A stretch of 64,000 nucleotides of DNA from Lepidonotus clava (lineage: Eukaryota; Annelida; Polychaeta; Phyllodocida; Polynoidae): assembly GCA_936440205.1 (NCBI GenBank), contig OW387146.1, positions 25,854,458-25,918,457 on the forward strand, written 5' to 3'. The notes beneath the pieces were generated by a model. That model did not search any database and was not told the origin of the DNA. It saw nothing but the letters and a program-made list of their open reading frames with translations. Every line of letters begins with the position of its first letter. Position 1 is the first letter of the stretch. Shown here in pieces: positions 45,083 to 56,061 of this stretch. The translations under genes and the position numbers were made by a program.

Positions 45083-45292
45083 TCCAAGGTTGGGGGGTAA
45101 GTGTCCTAGGGGGTAAGTGTCCTAGGGGGTAAGTGTCCAGGGGGTAAGTGTCCAGGGGGTATGTGTCCTAGGGGGTATGTGTCCTAGGGGGTATGTGTCC
45201 GGAGGGTAAGTGTCCGGGGGGTAAGTGTCCGGGGGGTAAGTGTCCAGGGGGTAAGTGTCCTAGGGGGTAAGTGTCCGGGGGGTAAGTGTCCT
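45083..45292. repeat. Minisatellite arm TAGGGGGTAAGTGTCC (right, inverted)
   Basis: Complement of the left array, starting CCAAGGTTGGGG. Together the arms form a palindrome of about 210 bp per arm with a 457-bp centre. Confidence 0.9.
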
Positions 45293-45494
45293 GTCACCGG
45301 CTTAGATATGTCAATCTCAGTGTTTACTGGTGTGATAGACCTCTGTAAGATCTTAAAGGTCAAAGTCCTTTAATTTACTGTCTGAAATAATAAATTTGAT
45401 TATAATGAATCTTATAAATATGCAATTGCTAGATTTCCTCTATATACCTATGCCCTCTAGAATTCAAATACAACTCTTCTACCTCTTACAATAT

Positions 45495-45570
45495 CTAGTT
45501 CTGCAATAGCTCAGTGGTAAAGTGTTTGCAAGGTGTGTGAGGGGACCCAAGTTCGATCCCAACAAGTGGT
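45495..45570 (+). repeat. tRNA-like segment (Pol III A and B boxes)
   Basis: TAGCTCAGTGGTAAAGTG matches a tRNA D-arm/A box and GTTCGATCCC a B box, about 35 bp apart, as in tRNA-derived SINE heads. The acceptor stem does not pair and no clear anticodon arm is visible, so it is not a working tRNA gene. Confidence 0.55.
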
Positions 45571-45762
45571 TTTTCTAAAGAAAAGATAAAAACACGAGTT
45601 TTACATGTGAAAACTCGTGTCAAAATCTCGTGTTAAAAACCCGTTGTAAACACCAGAAATGAGGTCCACAGAATCCCGAGTAGGACACGAGTCTAAATCA
45701 CGTGTTTGACATCCTGGATCCTGACGTACAAACGTCCAAAACACGAGTCCTTGTTACCTGGG

Positions 45763-48700
45763 TGGGCTTTAGAGTTTGGTCAGAACTATCATTACTACTG
45801 GTATGAAATATACATGAACGGCCATAGAAATAATATTGAGATCAGAATGAATGGAACAGGGATAACATAATAAGTATAATAAAAGCTCCAGAGCCTAGAA
45901 TGATTGCATTATGCAGATAGGTATAAAACATACTCTAAAGTCCCCATCGACTAACACAACTGACAGGTCATGATTCACAAAACGGATATATATTAAGGAT
46001 CTGTTACTATTAATTAGGAAAATATGGATACAATAAAAACTATTTCAGATGATAATAATGAAGTGGTGTGCTTGATGAGCAAAGGTTATATCATAATCCT
46101 TTCTCAAAATTATTAAATAGTTTGCATTTGAACTTCATATTTCGTGTGGTCTATGGTTTAGTCCATGAAGTGTATATCTCCGGTAGCAGTTAGCTATTTG
46201 GCAACTCCAATGGATCGAGTAAACATTCAGCATGTACTATCTCAGAGTGTTTTTCTATTGTATCTATAATATAATCATACCAGCTTACATATTTACCGGA
46301 TCCAGGAGCACGTGGGCCAAGTGGATCTGGACCGTATATATTCGAAGCAGATCTAGGAGCTCCAGTTATGCCCTATTATGCCGGATCCAGGGCATGACTA
46401 AGGGGACACGCGCCAAACCTTTCTTTGGTTTTGACATTTTGGATTCTGTACAATTCCAACGACGAGTTCGTCATTTATACTTTTTTCAAATAGCTCCGAA
46501 AGCCTGAAGCCACTATTGTTCCCCCATTACATTCTGGATCCGCTACTCTGTCCCTCTTCTCAAGATCCTGGATCCACTGCTCTGTTCCCCTTTCAAAACT
46601 ACTATGATCGACCACTCCCACAAAGCTGTTCCGAAATCCTCAGTCCATCGCCCAAGCTTTTCAAATTTCTGGATCATACAACATCTACCCACGCTTTTCA
46701 CAAATCTAGGATCCCCCACTCCTCCAAGCCTTTTATAATCCTGAATCCGCCATCCCAATATTTTTTTTCTAAATCCTGGATCCTCTCCTCTGTCTTACTT
46801 ACCAAAATCCAGAATCTGATCCTCTTTTTCAAAATCCTGGAGCCACTACTCCCCCAAGCTAATCCAAAATCCTGGATCCGCCAGCCTAATCTATACAAAA
46901 TCCTGGATCCGCCCCCTGTCCTATTGTTTTAAATACTCCTCACCTGGCAGCCTCCCTTGATGGCGGGCATCGGGAAATGGAATGATAAAACTGTCCCTGG
47001 TTCAATTTCCGGATGTCAATGACTTCCTGAACCCTTTGAAATAATTTACAGCACAATCAACTCACAGGCTGGTAAAACGGGAATAATTTACGTCGGTCAA
47101 AAGCCAATTAATCAACTTTGAAATTACGTTTTGCTCTTCTGAGAATACAAAAACTCAAAATTTCGTTGTGTGTCCGCTGGATGGAAAAGTTAGGGTCTAC
47201 CAGAAGGCAATCTTTGAACCGATCGTAGTTCACTAATATTTTATAATTCATTTGTATCTTGAAAAATAAAAACATTTAAAAAACATAACAAATATGATAC
47301 TATGGTTATAAGTTGACTATCCAGGGTATATTGTGTCTTCCACTTTGCCAAAAATATTGTGAAAATGTTCACCAACCAACAATGAATTGGGTTATTATTG
47401 ATAAGAACTGTTTTAACTAAGTACTAAATATGGTTGTGAAAAAGTGATTTTCATATCATTTATGAACATGTTTATTTGTGTTATCATATTTTGTGTTGTC
47501 CCCATATTATACCTCTCGTACTAGCAGAATATTCTTGTTATTCAAAAAGAGATGGTTGGAAAAAAATCATGTCAAGGGCACACCTTTTTAATGCCTATTC
47601 ACGAAGAGCCACCTTCGCTATGATAACAATATACAATTCTGCCGACCGTTTTACAATTAAAGACACCTTAAACCTCAATCCCCTACCCAGCCGCCATACA
47701 TAATTACTCCCAACAACTATACAGCACCACATGCTAACTATGAAACTAAACAAACTATCTAAAAGCAATTGATGTCCATTCTTATCACAGGAGACCTGGA
47801 TGGCGGGGGGGGGGGGGGGTCACGATGTACTGAATTTAGGAAATAACTCTGTCAATCCTGACTTTTTAGACTGTCAATAAAGTTCTACTACTACTACTTC
47901 AATTCGACACGGCGGCATGGCCTGTGGCGATATTGAATTTAAGAATCACTCTTATTGAATGTTAATAAAAGCTATGTCACCTGTGAATTTTTAAGAAATA
48001 GCCCTGTCTCCATATGCATGTCGAAGTTTAGAATAGGCCTCATCACATATATCAAAAAGGGTATGGGTAATTATAGTACTTTGGTGATCTGCAGGTTGAG
48101 ATAGTAAAGTAGTTCTGGCAGTAGAATGTAGTTGAGCTTGTTCACTTATATTTAGTTTAAGCTTTAACATTTAAAGTTAGTAATTGCCAGGGTATGATAA
48201 CTATATAACCAACTGGTGTTGGGTTCCTCGGTGAGTTTATTAACCCTTTTTGTGTCGTGTTTATCTGCCTTTGGGAAGCCCTGTTGGCCCTGCCATCAGA
48301 CTGAAATCCCTGACACACTTTTTGCTGCTAAAATTATTAGATTCCAGGGGCGGATAGAAGACTTCAGAAAGGTGCGTCCGCATATATCAGGTAACAAAAA
48401 CTGACTGACGCTGTTTTTCTTGTTCAAATGTAAGTCCCCACCAAAATCGGAATCGGGGTGGGGTGGGGGGGGGGGGGGTGGAGGAACCCCAGCCACCCTG
48501 CATCCACCCTCTGATGTCACTTTGCCATTTTTGATCAATATTAAATATTTTGTTTTTGGAAGTTCTCTGCCATAACTGTCATTACACCAAAAACAACACA
48601 AAACATCAAACAAATTTCACTGTTGAACATTTGGTGCTCTATTCCCTCAAGCCCCAAAGGTTTCCAAAGCTTACCAAGAAGTCATTTAGACTTAGGCTTG

Positions 48701-49155
48701 GGCCTCTCCCATTCTGATCACGGGTTCCCCCAGGTCTCCCCTGATCACTCCTCCAGGGGCTGCTCCATCCATCCCCAGCTCGTCTAATCCCTGATCTATT
48801 GGTCTCTCATTTTCGTTTTCTCATCAGCTCATTTATGATTGTTTCAGGACATGTTTGTCCTCCATCTAATATGGGTTGTCTTTAATCACGCACATTGATG
48901 GCGAGCGGTACGTACAAGGGCCAGTGTGCATTATAGGGCCGTACATACCATTCCTAATGAATCGTGATTTTCAACACAAAGTGAAATTCGGGGGACGAAA
49001 TATTATAGAAAAAATTTAGGGGCTTTCCTCGGGTGTCTGTACGACCCATTGGAATCATACGAATATTGGATTTTGCCCTCAGGTCGTGATGATCCCCCTG
49101 GGTCATACAGATACTTTCGGATGCCCCCAACCCCTCGCGGTTCTACTTATTATAG
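45763..49155. other. Intergenic stretch
   Basis: No gene was recognised. A degenerate repeat array occupies 46.29-46.92 kb. G-runs stand at 47808 and 48462, the latter following an AGGGGCGGAT string. The four bases ATAG at 49152-49155 are one copy of the target duplication of the LTR element. Confidence 0.4.
46290..46920. repeat. Degenerate tandem repeat of AAAATCCTGGATCCGCC
   Basis: More than ten diverged units of roughly 45-50 bp share AAATCCTGGATCC(A/G)C followed by a C/T-rich tract. They are most regular at the right end (46860-46915). Confidence 0.7.
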
Positions 49156-50139
49156 TGTGACGTTCTCTGGTAAGTCGGGGTTGCCGATTCTTACAACAGA
49201 GGAACGTGGGGGTTGTTCGGGTCTCGGGGCGGACGGGGAATCCGGGCCAAGAACCGAGATGTGTTTTTAGAGTCTTGCCTCGCGCACGAGGGGGGGGGCT
49301 GAGCGAATCGGTCGGGAATCGGCGCTCGATGTCAAACGGAGGACTGCGGGGAAGGGAAATTATGGTAGGGGTACGGGTCGGCCGGGGTTCTCCCAGACCA
49401 GCATTCACCCCCAGCGGGCGGTCCACCCCGTGGTTCCGGTCCGCCGGGCCGTCGGGCCGACGGTCGCCTATTGTTTGGTAGCGTGGGGCCGAGCCTGCCG
49501 CGCCCTCGTCCCCGCGGACTTCGTTCCTTCGTTCCGCCCTTCATGCCTTCGTGCCATGCCGCGCCTCGGTTTCCGGGACTGTCTCGGGCCTTCGTGCCTT
49601 ACTTCGGTCCTTCGTTCCTCATTCCTCGGGCCGTCGGGCCCCTACCCTAAGTTCCTGCTATTTATCTCGAACTTCGACTATTTTATCCTAACTTCTGGTT
49701 AATTGCTCAAATCGGCTCATCTTAGCGGTTGTTTCAGGAAAGAAGACACGTCTGGACACAAGGAGAACTGTTAAAGAACTCTGTTTATTCGGGCCTCACC
49801 GCCCCTTTATATACCCTAGAGGTCAGCCCTGATTGGCTGCTTTCAGTCACGTGATCTACAACTGACGTCACTTCCGGTTTACATTTCCGTTTCCGGTTTA
49901 CATATCACTTCCGGTTTACATCTTTCCGGGTTTCGTTCCTTTACATTTTCGTTCCTTTACACTTTCGTTCCTTACATATTCGTGCCTCTTTTTCGGGCTT
50001 TTTACACTTTCGTTCATTCTTACATATTTCGTTCTTTTACACTTTCGTTCCTTTTTGAACATATATACCTTTTATAATATCACCTTATTTTCTCTTATTT
50101 TGATCTCTACATATTTTGGATGAATAGCCGTTCATCACA
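49156..50139 (-). repeat. 3' LTR of the Ty3/gypsy element
   Basis: 984 bp, starts TGTGA and ends TCACA on the plus strand. It lacks a 13-bp segment present in the other LTR and has a shorter G-run. Confidence 0.95.
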
Positions 50140-52377
50140 CCCTCCCGCACCTTCTTGAAAGGTGGGAAAACACGTCTTACAAAAATTTTCAAAGCAGTTC
50201 ATACAGCAACGACAACAGAACATACTCTAGAACCAGAAACATTTCAATCCTACGCTCCTTATCGGTAGAGGAGGAGGTGTCACCCTCTGTCCTCTCCGGT
50301 CTACTTCGGAGGGCCCCCGGGGCCTATCCGGCTAATTGTTATTTCTCTTCCTTTCTTCTTTCTCTCTTCTTGGTGAAAGTTCATATAATTCGTTTTATAT
50401 ATCCTAGTCTTTTTTTATCTTCGTCATAGTTCTTATCCTGGGTCTATTAGGACCCGTACTGCACTTCTTTTTCTTTTCCGTCTTAGGATGAGTGAGCCGG
50501 TCGTGGCTCTCCCACCCGGGACTGGGGATCGGTCGTGACCCCGTCGCCCCCGTTCCTTTCCTCTGGGCTCTATGTACTTAGCCCCTCGGCGCGGTTCCTC
50601 GCCTTTACCCTCGTTAGGACAGAGGGACCGGTCGTGGTCCTCCTGCCCGGGGCCATGGGTCGGTCGTGACCCGCAATGCCCCCGTTCCCTTTGTTTTTCG
50701 TCGTCCAGACGCTCTCCCCTAGTTCGGGCGGAGAATCGGTCGTGATTCTCCCACCCAGAGACCAGGGTCGGTCGTGACCCTTAGTCCTCTCGACCCTTTT
50801 ATCTGTTTTTCCGTCGTCCAGACGTTCTCCGTTGTTTTTTGGCAGAGAATCGGTCGCGATTCTCCCACCCGGTTGGTCGTGACCCCTCGTTCTCCCGTTT
50901 TATTACTCTTCTCTGCGTTCTTTTGGGTGATGATGATTTGAAGATGAGATTTTGTAGAAAGACTGAAGTTTTTCAGAAGGAGTTTTGTAGAAAGAATGTT
51001 CTTTTTAGACTTCTCGCTCTCGGTCGCCTCAGCATTCAGAGCCTCCCAGTGACTTTTCACGTTTGGCAAGGACAACATGTTCGAGCCGGAGGCCGAGGTA
51101 CCCACCGTTCCAAAGAAGAAAATGGCTTTGGATGTGGAGAGGAACTTAGTTCAACCGTTAAAGTTTCAAGTGGAAGCTTCAGCAGATGACGCCGCGGGGT
51201 TCGTGCTATTGGTCACAGTGAAACTCTGGATGGAGTTGGGGTGAAGGTAAGTTTGTGAAGACTGGAATTATTAATTGTTGATGAAGTGTCCGTTTTCCGT
51301 GCAGGAACTGAAGTTTGACTTTTGTGGCACATGTCCTCGTGGTTAACCCAGCACCAAGACGTTCAGTCTTCGACCACGTCGACACACTCAAAGACTTTAG
51401 AAGAAGATGTCGGAGAGAGAGTCCAATATAATTAATAAGGTATTTCCGTCACCGTTCCGGGCCCAAGTGGCATGACAACAACCGGAACGGAGACCCGATA
51501 AGAAGACAATTTTCTTTTTGATGAGGTTTCTTTGATGACAGGAGCCGGCGCCTCTCATCCCTCCCCCCCCGTAAGCAACGGCAGGAAGACAGTCCTTCTT
51601 GGGGCGAGAGGGAGGCTCCTTCGTTCTACTGATGAGATGATTTCCTTAAGAAGAGGATTCCTACTCCGGGCACTCGGGCCCTCGTTCGTCTCCTAGGCTC
51701 TCAGGCCTCGCTCTGCTTACTAAGTTTTTCTCTTCGTTTCGACGTTCCGTCACTATCCTTTTTGTTCTCTCGTTCCCTGGGCCGCCCGGTCCGCTATCTA
51801 TCCAATTTCCGCGACCGGACGGTCCTGCTCAACTTGCTCGGTCCCACCAACGCAGCGGGGGCTCCTGGGAAGAAGTGGAACAGCTACACACTTGTTTTTC
51901 CTCCTAGCGTCTCCTCCCGTTCCGTATTCGCCCCGCAGGCTTGGTAAGTTCGTTCCAGTCATGGACCTTCCAGCTCGCTGATTACGCTCAACACCTCCTA
52001 ACACATGCGGTTTCGTTCATTTCCGCAAGAAGAAGATTCCCATAAAGAAACTACCTATTTAGTTTTAGTAGGGATACTTAAGATGAGAATGTTCGAGCCC
52101 GCCAGTCCGTTCCCGATGTTTTAAAGCAAAGTTTCTGGCCCGTCCAGCGGTATCCAGAAGAGTTTTTATCCGGGCTTCGGACTCCTGTGCGGCTCAGGTA
52201 CCTCCGCCTCGGCCCGGTCCTCTCCCTGGGGGTTTGACACTGTGGGTGAGGAGCCAACGCCCCGTAATCCCTCCCCACCCGACTCGCGACGCGCCATTCT
52301 CCGCTTCTGGTTCCGTCGCGCTATCTTCCGTACAGGACTCTAAGCAGCATCCACCGTTCTCTCCTTGTTCGAGGCTT
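50140..52377. other. Non-coding region of the LTR element, with GGTCGGTCGTGACC repeats
   Basis: No supported protein. Between 50490 and 50890 the motif (G/C)GGTCGTG(A/G)(C/T)(C/T)C with surrounding CCCACCC recurs about eight times at irregular 40-75 bp spacing. The rest is CT-rich. The block next to the left LTR holds the purine-rich tract (minus strand). Confidence 0.5.
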
Positions 52378-54976
52378 TCATCCTTCTTCCTGGTGTCGGG
52401 TCGGTAGCAGTAGTCTCTCTTCCCTGGCGGGGAGCTCAAGAAGCTGATCCACCAGTCCGCTCTGCTTTTCTACCTCCCTTGTCGCCTTTAACAAGTCGTC
52501 CAACTGGTCTTCGTTTTTATACAACACTAAAGTCTGAGCCAATTGGACGGTCCGGTTGTGTTCGTTAATCAGCCTGTCAACTCCCGGGAACTCTCTGGTA
52601 AACGGCCCCAGCGCCGCCGTCGGGAACTGTGCCATTGCTGTGCCATTGCCTCGTCAAACGTCTCTGGCTCGCGGCCCGTTTCCAGTGCCATAGACGCTGA
52701 AGCCATCGCTCTCGTCTTAGCCGTCATCCCTCGCACCTGCCTCGGGGGCCACGCCAGTTGCACCTGGATTGCCTCCTCCACGTCCCAGTCCCGTACCGCC
52801 CGCGCCGTCACCGGAAAGTGTCCCTGCAAGACCTGGTGAATGGCCTGCGTTCGTAACAACTTGAGTCGTGGCGTTTCTCCAGATGGTCCTGCCGTCGGTG
52901 CTTCCATCCCTATGGACCCGAACACTGAATCCGCTCCCGATTCGTCCAATTCTTGCCTGTCCGGTTCGTATCCTCTGGCCTCGGCCTGCCCCAACTCCAT
53001 GTCCTCTGAGTCCTCTACTTCTGCGTCCATGGATTGAGCAGCCGGTATTTTTAGTCTGTGCATCATGACTCGTGGTTGCAGCGCTCGCCCATCCTTGTCC
53101 TCGTCCTTAAGTGGGGTGCCCGGTCCCGGTGGCGATCCCATCCGCTCGGGTGACGGCGGTCCCGGGGTCTCCTCCGATCCCTGCGACCCAAAGAACGAGC
53201 TTCCCAGACTGGCTCGGGTCAAATTGTCCACAGCTGCCCGTGTCTCCGGCGTATCCGGTGCCACCAAAATGTCCCTCATCCGCTTCAGTCCCGGGGGCGG
53301 TACCACTGGCTGCTTGCATACCATCTTCTCCAGGGGTGAATCCGCCCTCGTCGGGGTAGGGGTAGAGAACAACGGCTGCGTTGAAGCCATCGACGCCGTT
53401 TCCTCGGTCTTGGCCGCGTGTCGAACATACTTCACTTTTTCCACCCGGCCCGATGGTTTGAGTCCTTGTCTTTCTGCCATTTCGTAGAGGAACCTCCCCA
53501 GGTACAGCGCCTCTCTCTCCACCAGCCGGCCTCCCTTCGCGTCCCGAATACTGTCCTCCAGCTCCCGGTCTGATCTCGCCTCGTGATAACCCCTGAACGC
53601 TCCCTCCCGGTTCATCGTTCCTTTTAGATATCCGGGGTACCTCGGGTGTCGCGATTCATAAATAACCGACTTCTTGTCGACTGTCATCATAGTAAACTGC
53701 GCGTCGCTACAAGGTGGTTCTAGTCCCGTGGTCTGTTTTACTCCTGTCGAAGTCTCGGGCTGCGATGGTCCCAGCTCTCCCGCGCTACTAGACTCGGCGA
53801 TGATCAGGGACCGATCGCTTCGGACTGACATGCTCCGGCCCGATTCTGACTGGTCTGAGCTCGTTCCCTCCTCAAGTTCTCTCGGGACTTTCTTGACCTT
53901 TTTCCACTTTTTCTTCCGGGACGGCTCCTCCGCCGGGGATCCTTGCGTCGGGGGTCTCTTGAAGGCTGGCGGCTCCTCTTCCTCCCCCTTTACTTTTGGA
54001 CGTTGGTCGTCGGACGAGCTCACTAATTCCACCACCTCGGCCCCCGGTGGTATCCCTGAGCAACCTGGCTTCGGGGCGGGTGTGGATCTCCCTCCTCTTC
54101 CTCTGCCCGGGAGTCCTCGTCCTCTCGGTTCTCGCGGTTCTCCCTGGGCGTTTAACTTCTTGACTTGGCTCTGTACTAACCCTGTTACTTGGTCTCCTGT
54201 CAGGAGTGGTTTCGGGTTGATCACATCTCGGCTCGCGCTTCGCGGCGACTCGGTGACTTCCTTCCTCTCGCGGCCCTCCGAGGGGAACGGCGCGTGGGCG
54301 TAGACCGTTCCGCTACTCCGGCCAAGGGTCCCTTCCCTGCTGCCTTGGCTGCTTGGGCTCCCTTGCCGGCCTCGTCGGCCTCTGGTTCTTCCTCAGTTGC
54401 TACCTGCTCCGGCTGCTCAGCGTCGCTGTCATAGGACCCTCTCGATGCCCTCGGGTAGTAAGGTACGCGAATCCTCCGTCGCGGCCTCTCCAGTGCCTCC
54501 TTGTCCACCGCCTTCTCAGGGGGAAGGAATCCCTCCGGATGACGCACAGCGTAGTCACGTTCCAAATCGGCTACCCGGGCTGCCGTTTCGTCCGCAGGAG
54601 CGAAAGTGGTGTACGGCGGTCGTCCTTTAGGATCCAGGGCGAACGCCGCAGCATACTCCAGCCTCAGAAGGGGGTCCTGTTTCGGCATCCCCCTCAGCAG
54701 GTTTCCTTCGTGTGATTCCCACATGTGCTTTTTCCAGTCCTGGTGCGTCGAGTATGCTCGACTCGAGCACACCGGGCACATGTAGTACTGCTTCCGTACT
54801 CCATCGTGCTGGCCTCGGATGTGCTTGGCTAGGTGTTTAAATTCCTTTCCGCGACAATGTCCTTCCCAGCACTGTCCGCTCATCGCGTCCGTTTTCCGGG
54901 CTTTCGGGCCTCGTTCCAAACTCGAAGCTCGTCCCGTCAGCCTTCTTCGTTTCTGCCTCGTGGTGATGCTGCTCAT
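52378..54976 (-). CDS. Extra reading-frame region after pol, C2H2 fingers and low complexity (fossil part)
   Basis: Adjoining minus-strand open frames (54221-54976, 52569-54224 and 52378-52635) lie between integrase and the 3' LTR, where other gypsy elements may keep env. The first frame has a basic head and two zinc-finger-like motifs: CWEGHC...HIRGQH and CPVCSSRAY...KHMWESHEG. The second is Pro/Ser/Glu-rich with a KKKWKKVKKV basic patch. No signal peptide or membrane span is visible, so this is not an envelope. I do not recognise the family. Base composition and codon use match the gag-pol part, so it seems long resident. A separate TATA promoter stands upstream (see that entry). Confidence 0.6.
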
Positions 54977-55055
54977 CTCACTTCTCTGCTTTTTTTCTTT
55001 CTTCTCCTAGTTTGGTCTGCTCGTCTGCGATTTGATGAATCCTGATCGGCTGACC

Positions 55056-55092
55056 AGAATGACCTGCTCCGGCGAGCGCTCTGCCTTTTATA
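55056..55092 (-). promoter_or_regulatory. Internal TATA promoter before the extra region
   Basis: On the minus strand TATAAAAGG (55084-55092) is followed about 28 nt later by an initiator-like TCATTCT (complement 55056-55062), then an 80-nt leader to the ATG at 54976. This spacing is that of a Pol II core promoter and suggests the extra region is transcribed separately from gag-pol. Confidence 0.6.
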
Positions 55093-56061
55093 GCCGCCGC
55101 AGGCGGAAGTGGGCGTGACCTGCACTAGCGACCCCTAGCGTCAGGCTCACCATCCACTTCAACGGTGGCGCCCCCTACTATTTCCGGTCCCCGGGGCCCG
55201 CCGCTGGTCACCGCCCTGCCTGCCGTTTACCTCGCGGCCTCTCGCCGTCTACGCGTTTTCTTCCTAGGCCTTTTATTGCCCCACCGGACGTCCTCGGTCC
55301 TTTCATCCTCCGTCGCCTCCTCTTGCCTTTTCATCTGGCCCTCACAGTGCTTCCGCACACTTCCCGGAGAACACAGGGGCTCGACGCTATCATCCTCTCG
55401 CCGCCGCCCCGTTCTCTTTGTCATCTTTACTCCTTTTACGACCTACTTTAAAGCCCGTCCTCGTTTCAGGCCTCGCCTTTTACAACCGTACGTTCGTTCC
55501 TCCGGCGTTCCCGAGAGTGCCGCATCTACTCTCCTCCGGTCTCCTGGACGCTGTAAAGCGGTATTACCAAGTCAGCATTACTTCAAAAGTCTTCACCAGC
55601 TTGCCGCCGGGTCTGTTTTTCGTTGTAATCCAACCATCTTTTCCACGCTGTGGTTCCTCCGAACTGACCGGAAAGCGGCTCCGTGGGACTACTTTAGACA
55701 TTCGGGCCGTCGTGGCTCCCGAACGCCGTTTTTCGTTCCAACCCCGCATTTCCCACCTATATTACATCCGCAAGAGAACCAATCTTCAGCTAGGTAGCAA
55801 ATCTCGACAGCCTAACGACCTGCACTCCTACTGTAGTGGTCAACGCACCGCCCGGACTCAATGGCCCCAGGTTGATCAGTCCTTTTTGGCCAAAGCCTTT
55901 CTGTGTAGCGCCGATTTGGTCGTTCCCTTGGTCCTCTTCCACCTGCGGAATCGAGACACGAGAATGACTTCATCACAAAAAGGGGTGCCCCGTTTCCGTA
56001 CGTGCCCTAGCGCGCCCCACCCCAAGCATTTACTGTGCAGCCTCGTATCCTTGCTGGTCAG

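Larger units (their letters stand above)
43895..45762. mobile_element. 1.9-kb inverted-repeat element containing palindromic minisatellite
   Basis: The left end CCCAGTAAACAGGACACGTG and the complement of the right end (CCCAGGTAACAAGGACTCGTG) match with a few differences, and several CACGTGTT motifs recur near both ends. Inside lie two inverted arms of a short tandem repeat (44414-44625 and 45083-45292), a 130-bp tandem repeat between them and a tRNA-like segment near 45.5 kb. There is no coding region. Another copy of the left-end sequence begins at 63792, which shows that this is a dispersed family. The superfamily is unknown. Confidence 0.55.

Noticed and set aside
44414-45292. CRISPR-like array
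   Set aside because: Units are contiguous 16-18 bp repeats without unique spacers, in animal DNA; this is a minisatellite.
46930-46990. Possible signal-peptide exon of the receptor gene
   Set aside because: A short minus-strand ATG frame with a GTGAGG donor exists, but its phase does not fit the next exon and no hydrophobic segment is present.
48216-48404. Plus-strand frame with a hydrophobic start
   Set aside because: It runs into a dispersed GGGGCGGAT-type repeat, has no splice context and no recognised domain.
53674-54303. 209-codon plus-strand frame
   Set aside because: Antisense shadow of the Pro/Ser/Glu-rich extra region of the LTR element.
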